From Alphaproteobacteria bacterium (GTDB lineage Bacteria; Pseudomonadota; Alphaproteobacteria; RF32; CAG-239), in assembly GCA_017452115.1 (NCBI GenBank), contig JAFTNB010000156.1, positions 1 through 5,114 of the forward strand: a stretch of 5,114 nucleotides of DNA, in the 5' to 3' direction. A model generated the notes under the pieces. It was given only the letters and a program-made list of their open reading frames with translations. It searched no databases and had not been told where the DNA came from. Below, one piece after another: positions 1-4,846 of this stretch (position 1 is its first letter; the number at the start of each line of letters is the position of its first letter). A program made the translations under genes and the position numbers.

Positions 1-245
1 CTATCAAACATCTTGCCTAAATACTCAAATCCGCCCTGCTCTTTTGCATCTCGAGCGCGGTTTACTTCTTCTCTTTTGATTATTTTTAATTCTTCAAGCG
101 AATGACCAAGAACAACCTTACCATCTTCAATATGTGCGCAACAACCTGCTTGTTCCCATTCTTCCGGAGTTACAACCTTATCCGGAAATGGTTTTACATA
201 TCCGTAAGCCTCAACTTTACCATTTTCAATTTGTAAATAAATCAT
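1..245 (-). CDS. Partial protein with DUF4376-like end; probable fibre/spike-associated protein
   Basis: This reading frame starts with ATG at 245 and stays open to the window edge, giving 81 complete codons plus two bases of the next (AG, hence Ser or Arg). It follows the 93-aa gene by 11 nt and has a good ribosome site, GAGGTG, a few bases upstream of the ATG. The visible protein begins MIYLQIENGKVEAYGYV and has a loosely repeated IENGKV / IEDGKVV element. Its last residues contain EVNRARDAKEQGG and then FEYLGKMFD. That pattern of an RD pair, GGF-Y-G and FD(S) matches what I recall of DUF4376, a domain found in phage tail-fibre and fibre-associated proteins. Its place after two beta-rich putative spike genes fits a role in host attachment. 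The family call is from memory; the C-terminal part is missing, so the function is inferred. Confidence 0.75.
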   Translation of the reverse strand, partial: MIYLQIENGKVEAYGYVKPFPDKVVTPEEWEQAGCCAHIEDGKVVLGHSLEELKIIKREEVNRARDAKEQGGFEYLGKMFD

Positions 246-256
246 ATCACACCTCG

Positions 257-538
257 TTATTTTTTAGGAAAAAATTTTGCTGAACCTTGAGTATATTTAT
301 AAGTATCTCCCTTGGTTACCGGAAAACCACCCACCCATTTTGTGCCATCTAAGTTGGTATATCCCCAAGTATTTGAACCAATTATTATTGACCCACTTTG
401 AAAACCGCCCCCGCCGACGCTTTGCACAACAAAATAACCGCTTTTTTCTGCTACATAGTTTGTATTTACTGACTTTGATACTCCATTATCAAAATCATAG
501 TCAGAACTTGAGGGATTATTTAAACTTGTATTAAACAT
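257..538 (-). CDS. Small glycine-rich beta protein, putative spike or receptor-binding subunit
   Basis: This 93-aa protein has no recognisable family signature. It starts with a Ser/Asn/Asp-rich stretch (residues 1-25). Alternating hydrophobic and aromatic strands follow: YFVVQSV, a GGGG turn, GSIIIG, NTWGYTNL, KWVGGFPV and DTYKYTQG. It ends in a basic FFPKK tail. This pattern suggests a small beta-sandwich such as a fibre head or knob; there is no membrane segment or signal peptide. The ATG overlaps the previous stop by one base (TAATG), with GGGAG about nine bases upstream, so translation is probably coupled to the 191-aa gene. Its place between that gene and a DUF4376-like gene suggests the attachment apparatus, but this is inferred from context and composition only. 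Confidence 0.75.
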   Translation of the reverse strand: MFNTSLNNPSSSDYDFDNGVSKSVNTNYVAEKSGYFVVQSVGGGGFQSGSIIIGSNTWGYTNLDGTKWVGGFPVTKGDTYKYTQGSAKFFPKK

Positions 539-1113
539 TAGCTAAAACTCCCGATTGCAATGGTTGAACCGGATGTGCAATATAGCGTTAAGATATTCTG
601 AAGAGAGGTTTCAAATGTTCCTTTAGGTAGTAGTTGCAACCCGTCAGTTCCAGACCCACCAATATAAACAATATTAGAACCGGTATTTTGAATTATAACC
701 TTTTGCGCTGGAGCTACTTCGATAACACCAGTTTCATCAAAAGTAATTGTTTCTGCGCTAAAATTAGCAAATTGTGCCGGTGAGGTTTGAACTGTTCCTG
801 ATACTGTAAGACGTGAATCGTCAAAATCTCCAACGCCTAAGCCTAATCTTAAAGTAATTGGTGTTTCTGTTGGATTAAATAATTGAACATACGGCAAAAT
901 AGAATCAAATTTTGCTTGCAATCCACCCTCAAAATCAGTGTCCATTTGATTTGACGACCATGCAACTTTAAATCTGCCGGTTGAACTCAAACAACGGCAA
1001 AAGTTGTAAGGATTGTTTAACGTATAAATACCATTTGCCGGCAAAACAACAGTAAATTCTTTATATGAACTTTGAATACGTCCGCCATTAATTGGTTGCC
1101 AAGTATCTGACAT
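538..1113 (-). CDS. Beta-rich minor capsid protein, putative penton base or spike protein
   Basis: This 191-aa protein appears entirely beta-stranded, with no membrane helix or signal. The N-terminal part (about residues 12-100) has the pattern FTVVLPANGIYTL, then a CRC pair at residues 39-41, FKVAWSS, a D-x-D-F-E-G-G loop and ILPYVQLFNPTETPITLRLGLG. Similar patterns occur in hypothetical proteins encoded beside the coat genes of small phages. The C-terminal part (about 125-191) reads as a second small beta-sandwich: VIEVAPAQKVIIQNTGSNIVYIG and later LQLLPKGTFE. Two beta domains next to coat and membrane proteins fit a vertex protein that anchors a spike. The ATG lies one base after the previous TGA, with AAAGGA upstream, and its stop overlaps the next start. 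I do not recognise a named family; the role comes from context and fold pattern. Confidence 0.75.
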   Translation of the reverse strand: MSDTWQPINGGRIQSSYKEFTVVLPANGIYTLNNPYNFCRCLSSTGRFKVAWSSNQMDTDFEGGLQAKFDSILPYVQLFNPTETPITLRLGLGVGDFDDSRLTVSGTVQTSPAQFANFSAETITFDETGVIEVAPAQKVIIQNTGSNIVYIGGSGTDGLQLLPKGTFETSLQNILTLYCTSGSTIAIGSFS

Positions 1114-1114
1114 G

Positions 1115-1471
1115 TCATAATCCTTTCAATATTTTTGGGGCAAGAACAATTGCAAGTATGCCGGCACCGACCATTAATACAGGCTTAAGCTCCTGTATCA
1201 TGCCGGTTGTTTCCGAATATGCCGATTGATAACCCTTTGCAACCGCGGCAATAGAATCTCCAGCAAGATTAGAGTTTGAAGCAGTTGCCGTATTTACAAT
1301 ATTCTCCATGTTATCAAGAAATACTTGTAAATCCTCGCCCCACATCCCATTTACGGAAACATCACCGGCCGATTGAATGTTACTATTAGCCAAATCACCC
1401 AGCGATTGAGAAATCGTTGTGGTATAGTTGGTTACAGTTGAACTGGATTTAGAACCGCCAAACAATCCCAT
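1115..1471 (-). CDS. Small virion membrane protein with C-terminal helix
   Basis: The 118-aa protein opens with MGLFGGSKSSSTVTNYTTT, a Gly/Ser/Thr-rich start I have seen in hypothetical proteins of small phages. A polar middle section (about 20-95) is rich in Ser, Asn and Ala with some helical character (DLQVFLDNMENIVNTA). One hydrophobic helix follows at about residues 97-113 (PVLMVGAGILAIVLAP), ending with a short basic KILKGL tail. The layout is a single-pass protein with its bulk N-terminal and a positive C-terminus. The start ATG has GAGGTGA four bases upstream, and that site includes the stop codon of the previous gene, so the two are tightly coupled. As one of three such genes right after the coat gene, it is probably a component of an internal virion membrane. 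That role is inferred. Confidence 0.8.
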   Translation of the reverse strand: MGLFGGSKSSSTVTNYTTTISQSLGDLANSNIQSAGDVSVNGMWGEDLQVFLDNMENIVNTATASNSNLAGDSIAAVAKGYQSAYSETTGMIQELKPVLMVGAGILAIVLAPKILKGL

Positions 1472-1475
1472 ATCA

Positions 1476-1676
1476 TCACCTCATCAATCGCCAGATAATT
1501 ACGCCAAAACCGGCAAGTGCTAGCATTTTTACTAGCCCTATACCTGTTCCTGAGGTGTTTATAATCATGCCATTTGATATTTTACCACCTTGAGCACTTG
1601 CAGCACTACCAAAATCCATAGTGCCTTCAAGTCCTACCTTTCCAATTAATCCGGCATTTCCTTCAGGCTCTGCCAT
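1476..1676 (-). CDS. Small virion membrane protein, 66 aa
   Basis: I place the start at the ATG at 1676, giving 66 aa, because GAGGTGA sits two bases upstream. The GTG at 1682 lies inside that ribosome site and is less likely to be the start. Residues 1-44 are Gly/Ala/Ser/Asn-rich with alternating short beta-like runs (GLIGKVGLEGTMDFG, SNGMIINTSG). Residues about 45-62 form one hydrophobic helix (GIGLVKMLALAGFGVIIW), followed by a basic RLMR end. There are no cysteines. Its stop overlaps the ribosome site of the next gene. It shares the layout of both neighbours, a soluble N-terminal part and a C-terminal membrane helix with a positive tail, so a role as a minor membrane protein of the particle is likely. 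No family is recognised. Confidence 0.78.
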   Translation of the reverse strand: MAEPEGNAGLIGKVGLEGTMDFGSAASAQGGKISNGMIINTSGTGIGLVKMLALAGFGVIIWRLMR

Positions 1677-1678
1677 AC

Positions 1679-1685
1679 TCACCTC
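1679..1685 (-). promoter_or_regulatory. Ribosome site GAGGTGA deciding the 1676 start
   Basis: GAGGTGA reads down the minus strand just before the ATG at 1676. It is a near-complete match to the 16S anti-Shine-Dalgarno and makes ATG the natural start. The upstream GTG at 1682-1680 is part of this site. The same GAGGTGA precedes the genes starting at 1950 and 1471, with a variant (GAGGTGT) at 245. Confidence 0.7.
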
Positions 1686-1950
1686 ACATTAATTTTTTCA
1701 CACCGAGACCGACCGCCAACAGCCCCAACGTACCGCCGATTACCCATAAAATCGAACTTGTAGAAATCTCTAAATCTCCGATTTTGATAGTATTTTCGGC
1801 GGTTTGTTGTTGCTGTGTTTGAGTGATTCCGGCTATTTGCCCTTTGAGATAGGCAGTTTCTTCGTCACCGTCAGAACTCCAAGCGTTGTATATATCTCCG
1901 CCTGCTTTGCCTATATCAGTAACTCCCGAGATAAAATCACTCCACTCCAT
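1684..1950 (-). CDS. Small virion membrane protein with Gln-rich linker, 88 aa
   Basis: The 88-aa protein follows the coat gene after 12 nt, with a strong GAGGTGA three bases before its ATG. The N-terminal part (1-45) contains an amphipathic opening (EWSDFISGVTDIGKAGGDIYNAW) and an acidic patch (DGDEE). A Gln-rich linker (TQTQQQQT, about 43-50) leads to IKIGDLEISTSS. Residues about 66-84 form a hydrophobic helix (SILWVIGGTLGLLAVGLGV) with a KKLM end. Small proteins of this shape directly after a coat gene resemble the membrane proteins of PM2- and PRD1-type phages. I infer that it lies in the internal membrane beneath the capsid. Sequence similarity to any named PM2 protein was not established. 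Confidence 0.8.
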   Translation of the reverse strand: MEWSDFISGVTDIGKAGGDIYNAWSSDGDEETAYLKGQIAGITQTQQQQTAENTIKIGDLEISTSSILWVIGGTLGLLAVGLGVKKLM

Positions 1951-1962
1951 AACTCACCTCGC

Positions 1963-2892
1963 TTAAACTGCAGGAAGTGAACTCAAAGAAAACAGCGTTG
2001 TGCCGTTAACCATGTTTTGTATGCGTGCTGGGCAGTTATGGATTTTCAACACCGGCATATCATACGATGTTGTCGGAGCGGATGAAAATGTTGTACGAAC
2101 TGAAAGCTCGCTTGTAACATCCTTAACCAACAAACCGGAGTTTGCTGTGCCATCGCTGTAGTTGTGAACGAATGCGCCATCAATTACCCCATACCCCTCG
2201 AGATTGTTCATTGCGTTGTTGGTTGCAATTGAGATATTACGCGCAACGTTTTCATTATTTACAAGGGTTTCACCGCTTGTAATTGTACCGCCGCCATTGT
2301 AGGCAATCGCCAACAAGAACAAATCATTTGCGTTTTTCGGCAAGGTGTTAACTTGAGATTGTCCGACAGCTGCAAAGGATTGTACATTGTTGTTGAACTG
2401 GATGTATGTATCATTCCAATCTGCCTCAACATTTTTACGGATTGAATACAAATTAACATCCGTAATATCGGTCACAGTTGCATTGGCATAAATTTGAACT
2501 ACCAATGAACTGATTTTTTTGTTCGGATCCGTTGTTCCGGATTTACCGCAACGCCAAGCGAACTCATCGCGCAACATTCCAGCTTGATACAACAAACGCC
2601 CCATATTCAAGCTAAATACGTTGGTGAGTGTAGTTTGATTTACCCTTGTTCCCATGTATGTGAACAAGTCAACAATCTGGGAAAGTCTTACATCGACTGC
2701 GTTCATACCATTAATTAACACCACCACGCGGGAGATTGAGCTAAGGCAGTTTGCAAGTGTTGCCGGAGCTCCGGTATTGGTGAACTCAATCATCAAATCG
2801 CGGATTACTCCGTAACAGTTTACATTAAACGGTATCATTGCTCCGGCGGTTACCGGTTTGGTTTCTTCAAAGTTTCGAATTGGTGTTTGCAT
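1963..2892 (-). CDS. Major capsid protein, probable PM2 P2-like double jelly-roll
   Basis: The 309-aa protein is the largest in the window, beta-rich and Asn/Thr/Val-rich, with no signal or membrane helix, as expected for a coat protein. The start region reads RNFEETKPVTAGAMIPFNV, then YGVIRDLMIEF, and later ISRVVVLINGMNAVDV followed by a helical LSQIVDLFTYMG. This order (an AG turn, a strand, Y-x-x-I-x-x-L, a strand with an N-G turn, then a helix) resembles PM2 coat protein P2 as I recall it. PM2 P2 is about 270 aa and has two stacked jelly rolls; FLiP's coat protein has the same fold. The length could hold two such domains, with a break perhaps near residues 150-190. AAAGGAG eight bases before ATG 2892 is a strong ribosome site, suiting an abundant product. 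Context (packaging ATPase before, membrane proteins after) supports the call. A structure prediction would settle it. Confidence 0.75.
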   Translation of the reverse strand: MQTPIRNFEETKPVTAGAMIPFNVNCYGVIRDLMIEFTNTGAPATLANCLSSISRVVVLINGMNAVDVRLSQIVDLFTYMGTRVNQTTLTNVFSLNMGRLLYQAGMLRDEFAWRCGKSGTTDPNKKISSLVVQIYANATVTDITDVNLYSIRKNVEADWNDTYIQFNNNVQSFAAVGQSQVNTLPKNANDLFLLAIAYNGGGTITSGETLVNNENVARNISIATNNAMNNLEGYGVIDGAFVHNYSDGTANSGLLVKDVTSELSVRTTFSSAPTTSYDMPVLKIHNCPARIQNMVNGTTLFSLSSLPAV

Positions 2893-2913
2893 ATTTTACA
2901 CTCCTTTTCAAAA

Positions 2914-3000
2914 CTATTTACCGGAAAGTTTTGAAGAAAGCCAATTATAGGCAACAAAACCTACCACTGTACCGATTGCATATTTTACGATAGTTTTCAT
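2914..3000 (-). CDS. 28-aa single-helix membrane peptide upstream of the capsid gene
   Basis: This very short gene encodes 28 aa. It begins MKTIVKYAIG and continues TVVGFVAYNW before a polar, basic end (LSSKLSGK). Residues about 4-20 make one membrane-spanning helix flanked by lysines. The ATG overlaps the stop of the 32-aa gene (ATGA), and AAAGGA lies about nine bases upstream, so coupled translation is likely. It ends 21 nt before the capsid start. Membrane phages such as PM2 and PRD1 carry several virion peptides of similar size, so I infer a virion membrane component. A role in lysis, such as a tiny holin-like peptide, is a less likely alternative. It is real as judged by start, ribosome site, coupling and composition, but no homologue is known to me. 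Confidence 0.65.
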   Translation of the reverse strand: MKTIVKYAIGTVVGFVAYNWLSSKLSGK

Positions 3001-3095
3001 TTTTTTGCGTCCTTTTTGTTTGTTGAACCTTTTGCGAATCGATGGTAGGCATAATTTACTAAATTAGTCAAATTTGCTAAGTCTTTGATTTTCAT
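2997..3095 (-). CDS. 32-aa basic micro-protein
   Basis: The frame runs from ATG 3095 to TGA 2997 and encodes 32 aa, starting MKIKDLANLTNLVNYAYHRF and ending in a lysine-rich tail (TNKKDAKK). The first half can form an amphipathic helix; there is no membrane span. AGGA lies nine bases upstream. The stop shares ATGA with the start of the 28-aa membrane peptide, a classic coupling arrangement that supports both being genes. It follows the ATPase stop by 33 nt, a gap that also holds a palindrome. The function is unknown; by position it may be a small virion or assembly protein. Its shortness is the main doubt. Confidence 0.55.
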   Translation of the reverse strand: MKIKDLANLTNLVNYAYHRFAKGSTNKKDAKK

Positions 3096-3106
3096 GAAAG
3101 CTGTTC

Positions 3107-3122
3107 CTATATACGTATGTAG
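3107..3122. promoter_or_regulatory. Near-perfect 16-nt palindrome, possible operator
   Basis: CTATATACGTATGTAG pairs with itself at seven of eight positions around a central CG. It lies in the 33-nt gap between the ATPase stop and the 32-aa gene, touching the AGGA ribosome site on the minus strand. With no spacer it is not a hairpin terminator; a dimeric repressor site or a structured ribosome-site blocker are both possible. This is one of the few gaps above 20 nt, so it is a sensible control point before the capsid block. Confidence 0.3.
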
Positions 3123-3128
3123 AAAAAT

Positions 3129-3815
3129 TCATGCCTTTACAAAAATTTTATTTCCCTGTTTATAAACATACTGAAAATTATCTAAATTTCGGAATGTTTC
3201 CTTGTATTCGCGCCCGATAATCTTCAAGCCTACATCGATGTCAGCCAGCTCTGAATGCCTAAACAAATACACCGCCGAGCAGTTGGCCCGAAATACGTTA
3301 TCGATTAAATGCATCCTCTGAGAAAGCCCCAAAATATGCACTCCGGTATGTCTACCCCTGCAGCATAGATTCTTAAATCCGTTTTTGGGATTTCTTAAAC
3401 TCGCTCCAGTTGGGAAAGATAAATCGAGTTCATCTACTACAAGCGTTATATGCGCCGAATGGCTGAATCCGAAACCACTTTGAATCGTCATCAAAAAGTT
3501 AGCCAAGTCTGCAAGCTCTCTTTCTTCTTCTCCTGCAGATGGATAATATCCAAGCTTGAATCCCTTATTGAAACGCAAGCGGATTTGCCGAAACAGCTCC
3601 GGCAAACCCACCACAACCTTAAAACCGTCTTGTTCTTGTAGACGACGCAAATCATCCGCCAACGGCTCAAAAAACACTATGCGGTTTAAATTCCTGATAA
3701 GTGCTCGGGCTTTGGTTGTTTTTCCGCACCCCGACGCCCCAAAAATCCCCACACGCTGCGCTTGCCCGATGTTTGCGCTGCTAATTGTCTTTGTCTTATT
3801 TTGCCTTTTAGCCAT
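3129..3815 (-). CDS. Genome-packaging ATPase, HerA/FtsK superfamily
   Basis: The 228-aa P-loop ATPase probably drives genome entry into the preformed capsid. Walker A is GASGCGKT at residues 26-33, and Walker B is ITLVVDEL at 123-130, preceded by a strand and followed by D131. A third conserved region, GRHTGVHILGLSQR at 154-167 with Gln166 and then IDNVFRANCSAVYLFR, matches the glutamine-bearing sensor region of HerA/FtsK-type packaging ATPases (PRD1 P9, A32). The size is typical of tailless-phage packaging ATPases, and there is no membrane helix, unlike Zot proteins of filamentous phages. I chose ATG 3815 because a weak AAGGCGAAG precedes it and the P-loop then falls near residue 30. An in-frame ATG at 3878 would add 21 residues but has no ribosome site. 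The gene overlaps the upstream 188-aa gene by 130 nt in another frame. Confidence 0.88.
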   Translation of the reverse strand: MAKRQNKTKTISSANIGQAQRVGIFGASGCGKTTKARALIRNLNRIVFFEPLADDLRRLQEQDGFKVVVGLPELFRQIRLRFNKGFKLGYYPSAGEEERELADLANFLMTIQSGFGFSHSAHITLVVDELDLSFPTGASLRNPKNGFKNLCCRGRHTGVHILGLSQRMHLIDNVFRANCSAVYLFRHSELADIDVGLKIIGREYKETFRNLDNFQYVYKQGNKIFVKA

Positions 3816-4252
3816 ATCTTCGCCTTTTCTGCCATTGAAATCCCTGTCCAGTTCATCACGATTGCGTTTGCCTCGCATGCCGTAAATATGCCAATCAACG
3901 CCAAATCATGCATAATCCTCGTTTTTCTATCGATAATAAAACGCAAAAATTTATACTTTTGCGCCATGTTATAAATCTTTCCGGCCGCCAAACTTTGCCC
4001 TTGAGCACGCAACGACTCAAACGTATCTAGTGACACATCCGGAGATTTGAGAAACATTAAAAACTCATTAAAACAAGCCTCAAATTCGCCTTGAGTGTAA
4101 AGATTGCTATTCTCGTTCATCATCGCTGAAGAAATCGGACAGCCATCCGCGCCTACTTGGGGTTGGTTGTACTCCACGTTCGGGATTTCCGGCAAGTCCT
4201 GCGTTTGTCCGTCCGATAGTGTCAATTCTTCCAAATTCTCCTGATTTTGCAT
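3686..4252 (-). CDS. Unrecognised 188-aa protein overlapping both neighbours
   Basis: No family is recognised. Residues 1-48 are acidic, Gln/Asn/Pro-rich and probably disordered. Residues about 54-138 look helical (GEFEACFNEFLMFLK, LAAGKIYNMAQKYKFLRFII, then DLALIGIFTACEANAIVM). The last 45 residues are strongly basic (KAKIWLKGKIRQRQ, GKRSVWGFLGRRG). I chose ATG 4252, with AAGGAG nine bases upstream; the TTG at 4258 sits too close to that site. The first 146 nt overlap the end of the zinc-ribbon gene and the last 130 nt overlap the ATPase start, so only the middle, about 96 codons, is unshared. The unshared part encodes the helical core, which argues that the frame is real. Position before the ATPase suggests an assembly or nucleic-acid-linked role, but that is a guess. 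Confidence 0.72.
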   Translation of the reverse strand: MQNQENLEELTLSDGQTQDLPEIPNVEYNQPQVGADGCPISSAMMNENSNLYTQGEFEACFNEFLMFLKSPDVSLDTFESLRAQGQSLAAGKIYNMAQKYKFLRFIIDRKTRIMHDLALIGIFTACEANAIVMNWTGISMAEKAKIWLKGKIRQRQLAAQTSGKRSVWGFLGRRGAEKQPKPEHLSGI

Positions 4253-4517
4253 TTTCAATTACTCCTTTTTGTTGTTGATTTTCAATTAGTTGCGTTCGCT
4301 CGATAGTCGATTTTAGGGGCAAAATCTTATAATTTTGCTCAAAAATCGTATCTCCACGCGCCAAACGCGCCAACCATTCGCGTGATTTTTGCGAATTAAA
4401 TTTACTGCTGCAACCCCTATCGCAAAACACATACAGCTTGCGATTCTTGTTTACTCGCAATTCCTGTCCTTCAGCTCCGCATACCGGACACTTTATAACC
4501 CCTACTACTTCAGGCAT
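4107..4517 (-). CDS. Zinc-ribbon protein, 136 aa
   Basis: Residues 10-36 form a probable zinc ribbon with two cysteine pairs, CPVC at 10-13 and CDRGC at 32-36 (C-x2-C-x18-C-x3-C). Between them is a basic hairpin (ELRVNKNRKLYVF). The following stretch SQKSREWLARLARG looks like an amphipathic basic helix. The remainder (about 70-136) is polar, Gln/Asn/Gly/Arg-rich and probably disordered, ending SDFFSDDERE. Small zinc-ribbon proteins of this shape are common in phages and usually bind DNA or RNA or act as regulators; which applies here is not visible. The ATG overlaps the stop of the 54-aa gene (ATGCCTGA), with a strong AAGGAG six bases upstream. The disordered tail is encoded in the 146-nt overlap with the next gene, as is common when one overlapping product is unconstrained. 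Confidence 0.82.
   Translation of the reverse strand: MPEVVGVIKCPVCGAEGQELRVNKNRKLYVFCDRGCSSKFNSQKSREWLARLARGDTIFEQNYKILPLKSTIERTQLIENQQQKGVIENAKSGEFGRIDTIGRTNAGLAGNPERGVQPTPSRRGWLSDFFSDDERE
4262..4267 (-). promoter_or_regulatory. Ribosome site AAGGAG for the 188-aa gene
   Basis: AAGGAG lies nine bases before ATG 4252 and only three before the TTG at 4258, so it favours the ATG. It lies inside the coding frame of the zinc-ribbon gene and is the main support for internal initiation there. Confidence 0.5.
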
Positions 4518-4674
4518 TATCTTCTCCTTCGTTTGTTTTTTCTATTTCCGAAACTATTGCTCGACATGCACGATATAGGAAACAAACATCCCCCGTAAAA
4601 ACAACATCAAGTGTTGATTTACCGTCATCGTGTTTAACTAACTTAACATCTATTTGTCCCTCAATTTCTGCCAT
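4510..4674 (-). CDS. 54-aa acidic small protein, unrecognised
   Basis: A 54-aa frame runs from ATG 4674 to TGA 4510. It starts MAEIEGQIDVKLVKHDDGKS, continues TLDVVFTGDVCFLYRACRAI, and ends with an acidic IEKTNEGEDNA-type tail. The middle looks like two beta strands followed by a helix (CFLYRACRAIVSEIEK), compatible with a small alpha/beta fold; two cysteines lie in the helix region. It starts 14 nt inside the end of the 61-aa gene, with GGAGGAG upstream at slightly long spacing, and its stop overlaps the zinc-ribbon start. Filling an otherwise empty 140-nt gap with tight overlaps on both sides supports it being a gene. The function is unknown. Confidence 0.65.
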   Translation of the reverse strand: MAEIEGQIDVKLVKHDDGKSTLDVVFTGDVCFLYRACRAIVSEIEKTNEGEDNA

Positions 4675-4846
4675 TTTTTTCGCTCTCCTCCGCTAGAAAT
4701 TCATATTGATTTTTGGTATCATTTTTTTGAATTTTGCGCCATTTTTCGCGCTCTTTCTCGTCAAAATAGCCATTGAAACGATAAGTTTTTGCTTTTTTAC
4801 GCCCGTTTTTATCAAAAATCGGGTATATTTTAACCAAATACGCCAT
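4661..4846 (-). CDS. 61-aa lysine-rich small protein, unrecognised
   Basis: The protein starts MAYLVKIYPIFDKNGRKKAK, continues TYRFNGYFDEKEREKWRKIQ, and ends in a charged EESEKNGRN tail. About a third of its residues are Lys, Arg, Asp or Glu. Early strands (YLVKIYPIF, KTYRFNGYF) are followed by a charged helix. I prefer ATG 4846, with GGAGG seven bases upstream; the TTG codon at 4849 is an alternative that adds one residue. The ATG overlaps the previous TGA by one base. The composition could suit binding to nucleic acid, but nothing specific shows this. It belongs to a run of small genes that probably precede the packaging genes in one operon. Confidence 0.68.
   Translation of the reverse strand: MAYLVKIYPIFDKNGRKKAKTYRFNGYFDEKEREKWRKIQKNDTKNQYEFLAEESEKNGRN

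Noticed and set aside
277..534. Plus-strand frame of 85 codons
   Set aside because: It lies wholly antisense to the 93-aa gene, has no fitting ribosome site and gives an unlikely His/Leu/Arg-rich product.
1951..1962. Terminator or attenuator after the capsid gene
   Set aside because: The gap is only 12 nt and holds the ribosome site of the next gene; no GC-rich hairpin with a U-run was seen.
2259..2459. 66-codon minus-strand frame inside the capsid gene
   Set aside because: It is fully nested in the coat gene in another frame, with a Met/Cys/Thr-rich product and no good ribosome site.
3110..3150. Possible minus-strand promoter (TTGTAA, then a TACATA-like box)
   Set aside because: Spacing is about 15 nt and the -10 box is poor; AT-rich sequence gives such matches by chance.
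3129..3815. Zot-like assembly ATPase of a filamentous phage
   Set aside because: It has no membrane helix, and its GLSQR sensor region and neighbours (coat-type beta protein, small membrane proteins) fit packaging ATPases of tailless icosahedral phages better.
3129..3878. Longer ATPase starting at ATG 3878
   Set aside because: No ribosome site precedes it, the extra 21 residues are a charged non-conserved stretch, and ATG 3815 has better context.
3450..3974. Plus-strand frames antisense to the ATPase and 188-aa genes
   Set aside because: They oppose a frame with clear Walker A and B motifs, show no domain of their own, and nothing else in the window is transcribed in that direction.
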